A stretch of 64,000 bases of DNA from Ferrimonas balearica (GTDB taxonomy: Bacteria; Pseudomonadota; Gammaproteobacteria; Enterobacterales; Shewanellaceae): positions 1,265,403 to 1,329,402 of the forward strand of contig NZ_JAHVHW010000007.1 of NCBI RefSeq assembly GCF_019802055.1, given 5' to 3'. The translations under genes and the position numbers were made by a program. This document shows, piece by piece, positions 1-8,175 of the stretch; within the stretch, counting starts at the first letter, position 1; every line of letters begins with the position of its first letter. Under the pieces are notes generated by a model. It did not search any database. It saw nothing but the letters and a program-made list of their open reading frames with translations, and was not told the DNA's origin.

Positions 1-4
1 TTTT

Positions 5-18
5 TTGACCTGCCTCAA
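5..18. promoter_or_regulatory. Candidate distal FNR-type dyad upstream of ccoN
   Basis: The sequence TTGA-N6-TCAA has the exact half-sites and spacing of an FNR core. The flanking inner bases (C and C) differ from the TTGAT-N4-ATCAA consensus, so it would be a weak site. Its centre lies 30 bp upstream of the better dyad at 35-48, which puts the two close to the same face of the helix. The window begins only a few bases earlier, so more upstream sites may exist outside it. Confidence 0.4.
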
Positions 19-34
19 GTATCATGGCCGTGCC

Positions 35-48
35 TTGATTGATATCAC
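35..48. promoter_or_regulatory. FNR box upstream of ccoN
   Basis: TTGAT-TGAT-ATCAC matches the FNR consensus TTGAT-N4-ATCAA at nine of ten defined positions. It lies about 95 bp before the ccoN start. If it acts as a class II activator site (centred at -41.5), transcription would start near position 83. No strong -10 is obvious there, as expected for an activator-dependent promoter. The fnr gene itself lies about 7 kb downstream. Confidence 0.65.
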
Positions 49-142
49 GTTGCGGCAAATCCTGGGACATGAGCAGGCTAAAGAACTGATGTCCTGCCGC
101 CAGGCACACAGTAAATGCAGAAATTGCAGTGGAAGCATCGAT

Positions 143-1573
143 ATGAACCTGACCCATCCGCAAACCGACTACAACTATAAGGTTGTACGACAGTTTGCCA
201 TCATGACTGTTGTATGGGGTATTGTCGGCATGGCTGTGGGGGTGTTAATCGCCGCCCAGTTGATCTGGCCCGCCCTTAACTTTGACACTCCGTGGCTGAC
301 TTACAGCCGTCTCCGTCCCCTTCACACCAACGCGGTGATCTTTGCCTTTGGTACCAGTGCCCTGTTTGCCACTTCCTATTATGTGGTTCAGCGTACCTGC
401 CAAACCCGGCTGTTCTCCGATAAGTTGGCCGCCTTCACCTTCTGGGGTTGGCAAGCCATTATCGTTGCTGCTGCGATCACTCTGCCGCTGGGTATCTCCA
501 CCAGCAAAGAGTATGCAGAGCTGGAGTGGCCGATCGACATCGCCATCACCCTGGTCTGGGTGTGTTATGCGCTGGTGTTCTTCGGCACGCTGATCAAGCG
601 TAAGACCAGCCACATCTATGTGGCCAACTGGTTCTTCGGTGCTTTCATCATTACCGTTGCTGTACTGCACGTGGTGAACTCCATGGCGATCCCGCTGAGC
701 ATGTGGAAGTCTTATTCCATCTACGCTGGCGCAGTCGATGCCATGGTTCAGTGGTGGTACGGCCACAACGCCGTAGGCTTCCTGCTGACCGCTGGCTTCC
801 TGGGTATGATGTACTACTTCGTGCCTAAGCAGGCTGAGCGCCCGGTATACTCCTACCGCCTTTCCATCGTGCACTTCTGGGCGCTGATCTCCCTCTACAT
901 CTGGGCCGGTCCGCACCACCTGCACTACACCGCCCTGCCCGACTGGACTCAGTCTCTGGGTATGGTGATGTCCCTGATCCTGTTCGCGCCCTCCTGGGGT
1001 GGCATGATCAACGGCATCATGACCTTGTCCGGCGCCTGGCATAAGCTGCGTACTGACCCGATCCTGCGCTTCCTGATTGTCTCTCTGTCCTTCTACGGTA
1101 TGTCCACCTTCGAAGGCCCGATGATGTCCATCAAGACCGTGAACGCCCTGTCTCACTACACCGACTGGACTGTTGGTCACGTGCACTCCGGTGCTCTGGG
1201 CTGGGTAGCCATGGTATCCATCGGTTCTCTGTACCACCTGATCCCGATTCTGTTCGGTCAGACTCGCATGTACAGCGTCAAGCTGATCAACACGCACTTC
1301 TGGCTGGCCACCATCGGTACCGTGCTGTACATCGTTGCGATGTGGATCTCCGGTGTAATGCAGGGCCTGATGTGGCGCGCTGTGAACGCAGACGGCACGC
1401 TGACCTACAGCTTCGTAGAAGCGCTGTCGGCCTCCTATCCGTTCTACTTTGTACGTTTCGTTGGTGGTGTCTTCTTCCTGGCTGGCATGTTCCTGATGGC
1501 GTACAACGTCTACCGCACCGTGACTGCGCCCAAGGGCAGCATCGCGGAACAACCGGCAGCCGCAGCGGCATAA
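143..1573 (+). CDS. ccoN: cbb3-type cytochrome c oxidase subunit I (CcoN)
   Basis: Catalytic subunit of the high-affinity cbb3 terminal oxidase of the inner membrane. It carries the low-spin heme b and the heme b3-CuB site that reduces oxygen to water. The 476-residue protein has about twelve hydrophobic segments and histidine-rich motifs typical of the family, for example [10 protein letters not shown] and GPHHLHY. The reading frame stays open upstream, but ATG 143 is chosen because it gives the usual CcoN N terminus ([18 protein letters not shown]) and follows a GGAAG ribosome site. It heads ccoNOQP, with ccoO 12 nt downstream. FNR-type dyads upstream suggest induction under low oxygen. Confidence 0.97.
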   Translation: MNLTHPQTDYNYKVVRQFAIMTVVWGIVGMAVGVLIAAQLIWPALNFDTPWLTYSRLRPLHTNAVIFAFGTSALFATSYYVVQRTCQTRLFSDKLAAFTFWGWQAIIVAAAITLPLGISTSKEYAELEWPIDIAITLVWVCYALVFFGTLIKRKTSHIYVANWFFGAFIITVAVLHVVNSMAIPLSMWKSYSIYAGAVDAMVQWWYGHNAVGFLLTAGFLGMMYYFVPKQAERPVYSYRLSIVHFWALISLYIWAGPHHLHYTALPDWTQSLGMVMSLILFAPSWGGMINGIMTLSGAWHKLRTDPILRFLIVSLSFYGMSTFEGPMMSIKTVNALSHYTDWTVGHVHSGALGWVAMVSIGSLYHLIPILFGQTRMYSVKLINTHFWLATIGTVLYIVAMWISGVMQGLMWRAVNADGTLTYSFVEALSASYPFYFVRFVGGVFFLAGMFLMAYNVYRTVTAPKGSIAEQPAAAAA

Positions 1574-1585
1574 GGAGTACCGACC

Positions 1586-2197
1586 ATGAAATTCAAACAC
1601 GAGCTTGTTGAAAAGAACGTCGGTCTGCTGGCCATCTTCACCGTCATTGCCATCAGCTTTGGTGGTGTTGCTGAGATTGTTCCGCTGATTTTCCAGCAGG
1701 AAACCACTCAGCCGGTTGACGGCCTCAAGCCTTACACCGCTCTGCAGATGGAAGGCCGCGATGTATACATCCGTGAAGGCTGCGCCAACTGTCACAGCCA
1801 GATGATCCGTCCTTTCCGTGCGGAAACCGAGCGTTATGGCCACTACTCCGTAGCCGGTGAGTCCGTCTGGGAACACCCCTTCCTGTGGGGCTCCAAGCGT
1901 ACCGGTCCGGATCTGGCCCGCGTCGGCGGTCGTTACTCCGATGATTGGCACCGTGTTCACCTGATCGATCCCCGTGCCGTTGTGCCGGAGTCCAACATGC
2001 CTGGTTTCCCCTGGCTGGAAGAGAACGTGCTGACCGGCGAGCATACCGCCGCCAAGCTGAAACTCTTCCGTGACCAGTTCGGCGTACCCTACGGCTCCGA
2101 TGAAGAGATCGAAAAGGATGCTGCCAGCGTTAAAGGTAAGACTGAGATGGACGCCATGATCGCTTACCTGCAGGTATTGGGCACCGCACTGAAATAA
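1586..2197 (+). CDS. ccoO: cbb3-type cytochrome c oxidase subunit II (CcoO)
   Basis: Membrane-anchored monoheme cytochrome c subunit that passes electrons towards CcoN. The 203-residue protein has one N-terminal membrane segment (about residues 12-37), then a periplasmic domain with a single heme c motif CANCH at 66-70. The SNMPGFPWL motif downstream contains the methionine expected as axial heme ligand. A strong AAGGAG ribosome site precedes the ATG. It sits between ccoN and ccoQ in the standard order, and its length is normal for the family. Confidence 0.97.
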   Translation: MKFKHELVEKNVGLLAIFTVIAISFGGVAEIVPLIFQQETTQPVDGLKPYTALQMEGRDVYIREGCANCHSQMIRPFRAETERYGHYSVAGESVWEHPFLWGSKRTGPDLARVGGRYSDDWHRVHLIDPRAVVPESNMPGFPWLEENVLTGEHTAAKLKLFRDQFGVPYGSDEEIEKDAASVKGKTEMDAMIAYLQVLGTALK

Positions 2198-2207
2198 GGA
2201 AGAGATA

Positions 2208-2372
2208 ATGGATTACGGTACCTTTCACGGTTTTTACACCCTCGGCTTGTTGTTCGCCATGATTGGGGTGTTTGCCTGGGCTTACTCCAAGAAAAGGAAG
2301 CCGTCCTTCGACGAAGCCGCCAATCTGGTTTTCGCCGATGAGGACAAAGCGAAGGGATCCATTAAGGAGTAA
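2208..2372 (+). CDS. ccoQ: cbb3-type oxidase small subunit CcoQ
   Basis: This 54-residue protein begins MDYGTFHGFYTLGLLFAMIG, has one transmembrane helix (about residues 8-26), and continues with a KKRKPSFDEAANLVF tail. That tail is characteristic of CcoQ/FixQ, which stabilises the assembled oxidase. The gene lies 10 nt after ccoO and 6 nt before ccoP, with a GGAAGAG ribosome site. Size, position and motif all agree with the family. Confidence 0.93.
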   Translation: MDYGTFHGFYTLGLLFAMIGVFAWAYSKKRKPSFDEAANLVFADEDKAKGSIKE

Positions 2373-2378
2373 TCGCAG

Positions 2379-3341
2379 ATGAGTAACATTTTAAGTGTCA
2401 TCGTCATCTTCTGTGTTCTGGCGGTTTTGGTGGGCAGTTTACTGCTGCTCATCTGGTGTCAGAAGGACAAGATGGGGAAAGAGGAAGGTGAGTCCATGGG
2501 GCACACCTTCGACGGCATCGAGGAGATCAACAACCCGCTGCCGAAATGGTGGAGCTACATGTTTGTCCTCACCATCGTATTTGGTGTTGGCTACCTGGCC
2601 CTCTACCCCGGCATGGGTAACTTTGCCGGCCTGCTGAACTGGACCTCTGCCAACAAGCAGATCGTTAACCTTGAGCAGTCTCGCGATGAGGCCAGTGCCG
2701 CACGCGCAGACGATGCCAAGGCGCTGGTACAGTACGACCGCGAAGTGGCTGCCGCTGACGCGCACTTCGGTCCTATCTTCCAGGCGTTTGCTGCCCGCAG
2801 CATCGAAGACCTGGCTCAGGACGAAGAAGCCCGCAAGATTGGTCAGCGTCTGTTCCTGCAGAACTGCTCCCAGTGTCACGGCTCTGACGCCAAGGGCAGT
2901 CGCGGCTTCCCTGACCTGACTGATGGCGGCTGGCTGTATGGTGGCGATCCGCAAACCATCAAAACCTCCATTCTCAATGGTCGTCGCGGCATGATGCCTC
3001 CGAAAGGTGGCCTGCCGATTACCGACGAGGAGATCCCGGCATTGGCTGAGTACGTGCTGAGCCTCTCCGGCCGTGACCACGATGCGGAAATGGCGGTTGC
3101 TGGCCAGGCTGCATTTATGAAGGGCTGCTTCGCCTGTCACGGCATGGACGGTAAGGGTAACCCGCTTCTTGGTGCTCCGAACCTGACCGATGACGCCTGG
3201 GTTTACGGTGGTTCCCGCGGCTACATCATTGAATCCATCACCAACGGTCGTGCAGGTGTTATGCCCGCATGGAAAGAGGTGCTGGGTGAGGAGAAGGTTC
3301 ACCTCATCTCCTCCTACGTTTACAGCCTCAGCGCAGAGTAA
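2379..3341 (+). CDS. ccoP: cbb3-type cytochrome c oxidase subunit III (CcoP)
   Basis: Diheme cytochrome c subunit that receives electrons from soluble or membrane cytochromes. The 320-residue protein has two membrane segments (about 5-26 and 58-78). Two cytochrome c domains follow, with heme motifs CSQCH at 163-167 and CFACH at 250-254. Each domain has a methionine-containing loop (GRRGMMPPKGG and GRAGVMPAWK). The first membrane segment marks it as the longer CcoP form. The ribosome site AAGGAG overlaps the end of ccoQ. A strong terminator follows, so ccoNOQP is a discrete transcription unit. Confidence 0.97.
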   Translation: MSNILSVIVIFCVLAVLVGSLLLLIWCQKDKMGKEEGESMGHTFDGIEEINNPLPKWWSYMFVLTIVFGVGYLALYPGMGNFAGLLNWTSANKQIVNLEQSRDEASAARADDAKALVQYDREVAAADAHFGPIFQAFAARSIEDLAQDEEARKIGQRLFLQNCSQCHGSDAKGSRGFPDLTDGGWLYGGDPQTIKTSILNGRRGMMPPKGGLPITDEEIPALAEYVLSLSGRDHDAEMAVAGQAAFMKGCFACHGMDGKGNPLLGAPNLTDDAWVYGGSRGYIIESITNGRAGVMPAWKEVLGEEKVHLISSYVYSLSAE

Positions 3342-3346
3342 ACCGC

Positions 3347-3374
3347 AACGCCCCGCCTAGTGCGGGGCGTTTTA
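3347..3374 (+). terminator. Intrinsic terminator after ccoP
   Basis: A ten-base-pair stem (AACGCCCCGC/GCGGGGCGTT) with a five-base loop is followed by a short T-rich run. It begins six bases after the ccoP stop codon. Confidence 0.85.
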
Positions 3375-3541
3375 CTTTATGGCCGACCAAAACAACATAA
3401 CGACAACAGGCCACACACACGAACAGATCATTGTGGATCGCTTAAGCGAACAGCAAAGCGTTCAGCAATCTTAAAAATGGTAGTGCGATCCCTCCATCGC
3501 CTCAGTAGTATGGGAGCCCGCTCCCAATGGAAGGTAGAAAC

Positions 3542-4018
3542 ATGAAAGTGACCCCCTGGTATAAGCAGTTCTGGCCCTGGTTTCTGATTATCTTGCCGGC
3601 CTGTGCTGTCGCAGCCTCTGTCTACACCTTTTTCATCGCTGCCAACTCCCAGTTTTCCATGGTGTCTGAGGACTACTACAAGGAAGGCAAAGGGATTAAC
3701 CAGGATCTGTCACGGATCCGTGCCGCCAAGAACCTGGGCCTGACGTTCGCCCTGGAAGTGGATGAGAACGAGATCCGCATCATTCAGCATGGTGGCAAGA
3801 CCATCGATACGGCGATTGAGCTGGAGTTCCACCACGCCACCCTTGAACAGTATGACTTTGTAGAGAAGCTGTTTATGGACGGTACCGGCACCTATCGTCT
3901 GCGCCTGGACGCCCCGCTTCAGGGTAAATGGCTGGTGCAGATCGACGCCTACGACCAGAGTTGGCGCCTTCAGACCCGCGCCACCCTGCCCCACGACGGT
4001 GTGATCTGGTTGAACTGA
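3542..4018 (+). CDS. fixH: FixH family cbb3 oxidase assembly protein
   Basis: This 158-residue protein has an N-terminal membrane anchor (about residues 8-32, WFLIILPACAVAASVYTFFI-like) and a periplasmic domain with the SEDYYKEGKGINQDL motif typical of FixH/CcoH. FixH proteins help assemble the cbb3 oxidase, probably together with the copper pump CcoI. An in-frame ATG exists at 3527, but ATG 3542 is preferred because GGAAGG lies 7 nt before it. ccoI starts one base after its stop. A terminator and a 167-bp gap separate it from ccoP, so it probably has its own promoter. ccoG, often next to ccoNOQP, is not in this window. Confidence 0.9.
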   Translation: MKVTPWYKQFWPWFLIILPACAVAASVYTFFIAANSQFSMVSEDYYKEGKGINQDLSRIRAAKNLGLTFALEVDENEIRIIQHGGKTIDTAIELEFHHATLEQYDFVEKLFMDGTGTYRLRLDAPLQGKWLVQIDAYDQSWRLQTRATLPHDGVIWLN

Positions 4019-4019
4019 T

Positions 4020-6410
4020 ATGAGCCTGGCCATGACTTCGCAGCGCTGTTATCACTGCGATGAGCCGGTACCGGCCAACGCAACCTTTTCCACCCTGATC
4101 GATGACGTTGAGCAACCGATGTGTTGCCCTGGCTGCGCCGCCGTTGCCGACGCCATCGTTTCCGCAGGGCTATCCGACTACTACCGCTATCGTACCGAGA
4201 AAGGCCAGCAGCAGGATGTCCCTGAAGCGTTGGCCAGTCTGATCGCCTATGACCTGGATGAGGTGCAGCAGGAGTTCGTCGCTGCTCGAGGCGATCTGAA
4301 AGAGGTGTTGCTGTCCGTCGATGGGATCAGTTGCGCCGCCTGCGCCTGGTTGATTGAAAAACATCTGGCCGCCCTGCCCGGTGTTGCCCGAATCAGCGTT
4401 AACACCACAACCCAACGTGCAGTGCTGCGTTGGGATGCTGGCCAGCAAAAGCTGTCTGATCTGCTGTTGGCGATGAACCAGATTGGCTACCACGCCGCGC
4501 CGTTCCAGCAAGACGCCCAGGAGGAAAAGAACGCCCGAGAGAGCCAGAACTTCCTGCTTCGGATTGGCCTTGCCGGCCTTGCCACCATGCAGGTGATGAT
4601 GCTGGCCGTGGCGCTCTATACCGGCTACTTCTACGATCTGGAGCCGGAGTACCGGGACTACTTCCGCTGGGTCAGTATGATTTTTGCGACCCCGGTGGTG
4701 CTCTACTCCGCCCAACCTTTCTACTTCAGCGCGCTGCGGGCGCTGATGAGCTTACGCGTCAATATGGACGTGCCGGTGTCCATCGCGATTCTCCTCGCGT
4801 ATGGCGCCAGCTGTGTCGCTACGGCCAAAGGCACCGGTGAAGTGTTCTTTGAGTCGATCTCAATGTTCACCTTCTTCCTGCTGCTGGGCCGTTTCTTTGA
4901 ACAGCGCGCCCGCCGAAAGGCCAGTGAGAACGCCAGTAACCTCCAGAAGCTTATCCCCGCAACCGCACTGTTGCTGGAGAATGGCGAGGAACGACAGGTG
5001 GCGGCGAAGAGCCTTAAGCCGGGCCAACGCTACCGGGTATTGCCGGGTCAACGCATTGCCGTAGATGGCGTGTTGATCAGCGGCGAAAGTGGCGTCAATG
5101 AATCGATGCTCACCGGTGAGCAGGAGCCGGTTCGTAAACTCGTGGGCGCCCCGCTCTATGCCGGCACGGTCAACCTCGACCAGCCTATCGAAGTCGAGGT
5201 CACCACCGTTGGTGCGGAACAGCGCATCAACACCCTGGTGAGACTGCAGGAGGAAGCGGCGGCCCAGAAGCCCCAGATTGCGGAGTTCGCCGACCGGGTG
5301 GCCCAATATTTTGTGCCCGTCATCCTGGTACTGGCGCTGCTAACCTATCTGTTCTGGCATCAGTTCGCCCCGGAAGATGCCTTCTGGATCATGCTCTCCG
5401 TCCTGGTTGCGACCTGCCCCTGTGCACTCGCTCTGGCCACACCAGCAGCACTCACCTGTGGCACCAACCGGATGATGCAGCAGGGCCTGTTGGTCAAGAG
5501 TGCACGGGTCCTCGAAGCCCTGCCCAAGGTTACGCATCTTCTGTTTGATAAGACCGGCACCCTCACTGAGGGCCAACTGAGCATTCAGACCGTCCATCGC
5601 TTCGCTGAGCAAGAGGATCAAAACACTCTGCTGAAGCTGGCTGCGGCTCTGGAGGCCCACTCCTCCCACCCGGTAGCGAAAGCCTTTGCTCCCCATCGTG
5701 ATCTGGCACTTCAGGCCCACTCGGTCATCAACCACACCGGACAAGGCCTGGAAGGGATCATAGACGGTCAGCGCTACCGTATCGGCCAGCAACGCTTTAT
5801 CGGTACTGAACTGGGTGAATCCGGTTGGGTCTTCCTCGCCCGTGAAGAACAGGTGATTGGCGCCTTTGAACTGGCCGACCGCCTGCGTCCCGATGCCCCG
5901 GACACCATTGGGCAGCTTCAGCAGCAAGGTATGATTTGCGAGATGCTCTCCGGTGACCCCAACCCGCGTGCGCTGGATCTGGCAGAGCAAGTCGGCGTGA
6001 GTCATGCACTGTTTGACCGTAGCCCGGAACAGAAGCTTGAGCGGGTTGCCGAACTGCAGAGACAGGGCCACCGTGTCGCGATGTTTGGCGACGGCATCAA
6101 TGATGCGCCGGTATTGGCCGGGGCGAATGTCTCCGTCGCCATGGGCAGCGGTACGGATTTGGCCAAATGCCATGCTGACCTGGTGTTGCTGGGCGATAAA
6201 TTGGGGCCGGTGATCCGTGCCATCGATACCGCCCGCGAAACCAACCGGGTGATCCGGCAGAACCTGGCCATCTCATTGTGTTATAACCTGCTTATTCTGC
6301 CCTTGGCGGTCAGTGGCAATGTGCCGCCCTATCTCGCGGCTGCTGGTATGTCGCTCAGTTCGCTGGTCGTTGTGGCCAACAGTCTGCGCCTTTTGAAGAA
6401 AACCTCATGA
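4020..6410 (+). CDS. ccoI: Copper-translocating P-type ATPase for cbb3 oxidase assembly (CcoI/FixI)
   Basis: This P1B-type ATPase exports copper across the inner membrane for the CuB centre of the cbb3 oxidase. The 796-residue protein begins with a cysteine-rich metal-binding region (CYHC at 10-13, CCPGC at 35-39). An HMA domain with GISCAAC at 102-108 follows. The transmembrane core carries CPC at 466-468. The phosphorylation motif DKTGT starts at 510, and GDGINDAP at 690-697 belongs to the ATP-binding hinge. ATG 4032 is a possible alternative start. It overlaps ccoS by four bases (ATGA), implying coupled translation. Confidence 0.95.
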   Translation: MSLAMTSQRCYHCDEPVPANATFSTLIDDVEQPMCCPGCAAVADAIVSAGLSDYYRYRTEKGQQQDVPEALASLIAYDLDEVQQEFVAARGDLKEVLLSVDGISCAACAWLIEKHLAALPGVARISVNTTTQRAVLRWDAGQQKLSDLLLAMNQIGYHAAPFQQDAQEEKNARESQNFLLRIGLAGLATMQVMMLAVALYTGYFYDLEPEYRDYFRWVSMIFATPVVLYSAQPFYFSALRALMSLRVNMDVPVSIAILLAYGASCVATAKGTGEVFFESISMFTFFLLLGRFFEQRARRKASENASNLQKLIPATALLLENGEERQVAAKSLKPGQRYRVLPGQRIAVDGVLISGESGVNESMLTGEQEPVRKLVGAPLYAGTVNLDQPIEVEVTTVGAEQRINTLVRLQEEAAAQKPQIAEFADRVAQYFVPVILVLALLTYLFWHQFAPEDAFWIMLSVLVATCPCALALATPAALTCGTNRMMQQGLLVKSARVLEALPKVTHLLFDKTGTLTEGQLSIQTVHRFAEQEDQNTLLKLAAALEAHSSHPVAKAFAPHRDLALQAHSVINHTGQGLEGIIDGQRYRIGQQRFIGTELGESGWVFLAREEQVIGAFELADRLRPDAPDTIGQLQQQGMICEMLSGDPNPRALDLAEQVGVSHALFDRSPEQKLERVAELQRQGHRVAMFGDGINDAPVLAGANVSVAMGSGTDLAKCHADLVLLGDKLGPVIRAIDTARETNRVIRQNLAISLCYNLLILPLAVSGNVPPYLAAAGMSLSSLVVVANSLRLLKKTS

Positions 6411-6565
6411 GCATCATCTACGTTCTGATCCCGATAGCCATACTGTTTGTCTGCTTTGCGGTCGCAGCCTTCTTCTGGGCGGTTCGCAGTCGTCAGTACG
6501 ACGACCTCGACCGTGAGGGCTACTCCATCCTGTTTGACGAAAAAGACCCGAAAAACAAACCGTGA
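6407..6565 (+). CDS. ccoS: cbb3-type oxidase assembly protein CcoS
   Basis: This 52-residue protein has one transmembrane helix (about residues 3-25) and a short acidic tail with YDDLDREGYSILFDE, the CcoS/FixS signature. CcoS is needed to insert cofactors into the cbb3 oxidase. It overlaps ccoI by ATGA and the next gene by GTGA, so the three are almost certainly translated from one message. Confidence 0.93.
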   Translation: MSIIYVLIPIAILFVCFAVAAFFWAVRSRQYDDLDREGYSILFDEKDPKNKP

Positions 6566-7248
6566 ACGGCGAATATCAGTTCTTTGCGGCGCTGCTGGTT
6601 GGCCTGATGGGCGCTGGGCACTGTTTTGGCATGTGTGGGGGCATCGTCGGCGCGTTTAGCCAGGCACTGCCTGCTCACCGCCCACTGGGCCAGCGTATGG
6701 GCTTTCTGTTTGCCTATAACTCCGGTCGGATCTTTAGCTACATTGTGGCTGGTGCTGCGGTTGGCGGTTTAGCTGGCGCGCTCGGCACCCTGTTTCAACT
6801 GGACCACTATCTGGCTGTGCTGCAACTGCTGGCAGGCGTCATGCTGGTGCTGATGGGGCTGTATATCGCTCAGTGGCTCCCCCTGCTTGCTCATGTAGAA
6901 AGAGCCGGAAAGCCGATCTGGCAGGCTATGGCGCCGTTACGTCAGCGTTTTCTGCCCATCGACACCACAGGAAAAGCGCTTGGCGCGGGCATGTTGTGGG
7001 GCTGGTTACCCTGCGGGCTGGTGTACTCTACTCTCACCTGGGCATTGGCCTCCGCCAACCCGGTAGAAGGGGGTATCATAATGGCGGGTTTTGGCCTGGG
7101 TACCCTGCCAGCACTGGTCGCAATGGGCGCTGCAGCAGATAAAATTGCGCAGATTATCCGGAAAAAGCAGGTTAAGTGGTTGAGCGCAGTGGTGTTAATT
7201 GCCTATGGGGGGCAAATGTCATATATTGCGCTAAATCAAATAATGTAG
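6562..7248 (+). CDS. TauE/SafE-like membrane protein linked to cbb3 assembly
   Basis: This 228-residue polytopic inner-membrane protein has about six hydrophobic segments and an N-terminal GAGHCFGMCGG motif, seen in the sulfite-exporter TauE/SafE group related to the DsbD membrane domain. Relatives are commonly found beside ccoS and fnr in gammaproteobacteria. The start is GTG 6562, overlapping the ccoS stop. The paired cysteine motif and position suggest a role in copper or redox handling for the oxidase. That is inference; the transported substrate is not known from sequence. Confidence 0.8.
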   Translation: MNGEYQFFAALLVGLMGAGHCFGMCGGIVGAFSQALPAHRPLGQRMGFLFAYNSGRIFSYIVAGAAVGGLAGALGTLFQLDHYLAVLQLLAGVMLVLMGLYIAQWLPLLAHVERAGKPIWQAMAPLRQRFLPIDTTGKALGAGMLWGWLPCGLVYSTLTWALASANPVEGGIIMAGFGLGTLPALVAMGAAADKIAQIIRKKQVKWLSAVVLIAYGGQMSYIALNQIM

Positions 7249-7302
7249 CCTGATTGGGACCTGTCAGGTACCATTGAACGGATACTGACCAATGGGAACA
7301 GC

Positions 7303-8055
7303 ATGAAATTGGATAGCCTACACGCAAAGCGGCAAGCCGGCAGTGGTTGCACCATTCACTGCCACGACTGCAGCCTTTCAGAGTTGTGTATTCCTTTTAC
7401 GCTCAGCACCAATGAGCTGGATAAGCTGGACTCGATCATCGAGCGAAAACGGCCGATTCAGAAAGGTGATCTGCTGTTCCAGTCCGGTCAACCTCTCCGT
7501 TCACTCTTTGCCATCCGTTCTGGATCCATTAAGTCCTACACCATCACCGAGTCCGGTGAAGAGCAGATCACCGCATTCCACCTAGCTGGCGACGTTGTGG
7601 GCTTCGACGGCATCCATGCCGACACCCACCAAAGTTTTGCCCAGGCCCTGGAAACGGCCATGGTGTGTGAAATCCCCTTCGACACCCTCGATCAACTCTC
7701 CGGCTCCATGCCGCGTCTTCGTCAGCAGATCATGCGTCTGATGAGCAACGAGATCATGGGCGACCAGGAGATGATTCTGTTGCTGTCCAAGAAGAACGCA
7801 GAGCAGCGCCTGGCCGCGTTCATCAGTAATCTGGCCACCCGTTTTGGCAATCGCGGTTTCTCCTCCAAAGAGTTCCGCCTCTCCATGACACGGGGTGACA
7901 TCGGTAACTATCTGGGGCTCACCGTAGAGACCATCAGTCGCCTGCTGGGCCGGTTCCAAAAGTCGGGTCTGATTGAGGTGAAAGGCAAGTACATCACCAT
8001 TACCGACCCGGACGCGCTACAAGAGTTAGCCGGACACGCCCGCATCGGTCGCTAA
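7303..8055 (+). CDS. fnr: Fnr family oxygen-sensing transcriptional regulator
   Basis: CRP/FNR-family activator that senses oxygen through a [4Fe-4S] cluster and controls anaerobic respiration. It is called EtrA in Shewanella. The 250-residue protein has cysteines at 16, 20, 23, 29 and 122. Cysteines 20, 23, 29 and 122 are the cluster ligands of E. coli Fnr, with identical spacing. A cAMP-fold domain follows. The helix-turn-helix at about 197-217 has E209, S212 and R213, the residues that read the TTGAT half-site. It lies 54 bp after the TauE-like gene and ends in its own terminator. Matching sites stand before ccoN. Confidence 0.96.
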   Translation: MKLDSLHAKRQAGSGCTIHCHDCSLSELCIPFTLSTNELDKLDSIIERKRPIQKGDLLFQSGQPLRSLFAIRSGSIKSYTITESGEEQITAFHLAGDVVGFDGIHADTHQSFAQALETAMVCEIPFDTLDQLSGSMPRLRQQIMRLMSNEIMGDQEMILLLSKKNAEQRLAAFISNLATRFGNRGFSSKEFRLSMTRGDIGNYLGLTVETISRLLGRFQKSGLIEVKGKYITITDPDALQELAGHARIGR

Positions 8056-8063
8056 GTTCTCTC

Positions 8064-8092
8064 AACGCCCAGCTAAATGCTGGGCGTTCTCT
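8064..8092 (+). terminator. Intrinsic terminator after fnr
   Basis: A perfect ten-base-pair stem AACGCCCAGC/GCTGGGCGTT with a five-base loop is followed by a pyrimidine-rich TCTCTT run. It starts nine bases after the fnr stop. Confidence 0.8.
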
Positions 8093-8101
8093 TGTTGGTA
8101 T

Positions 8102-8115
8102 CTGATCTAGAACAA
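8102..8115. promoter_or_regulatory. Weak FNR-like dyad upstream of uspE
   Basis: CTGAT-CTAG-AACAA matches eight of the ten defined positions of the FNR consensus and lies about 60 bp before the uspE start. The position suits a class II site, but the match is imperfect and could be chance. Confidence 0.25.
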
Positions 8116-8175
8116 GGAAAAAGGCCCAGCTTTTGCCAACCTATAGGTGAGGGCCATTGGCTTAAGGAGACACTC

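Noticed and set aside
245-2044. 599-codon minus-strand open frame opposite ccoN/ccoO
   Set aside because: It covers ccoN and ccoO on the other strand and has low-complexity, H/Q/G-rich composition typical of a shadow frame. The plus-strand genes are certain.
3438-3449. Perfect 12-base palindrome TCGCTTAAGCGA before fixH
   Set aside because: No matching regulator motif is known to me and no second copy was noticed; may be chance.
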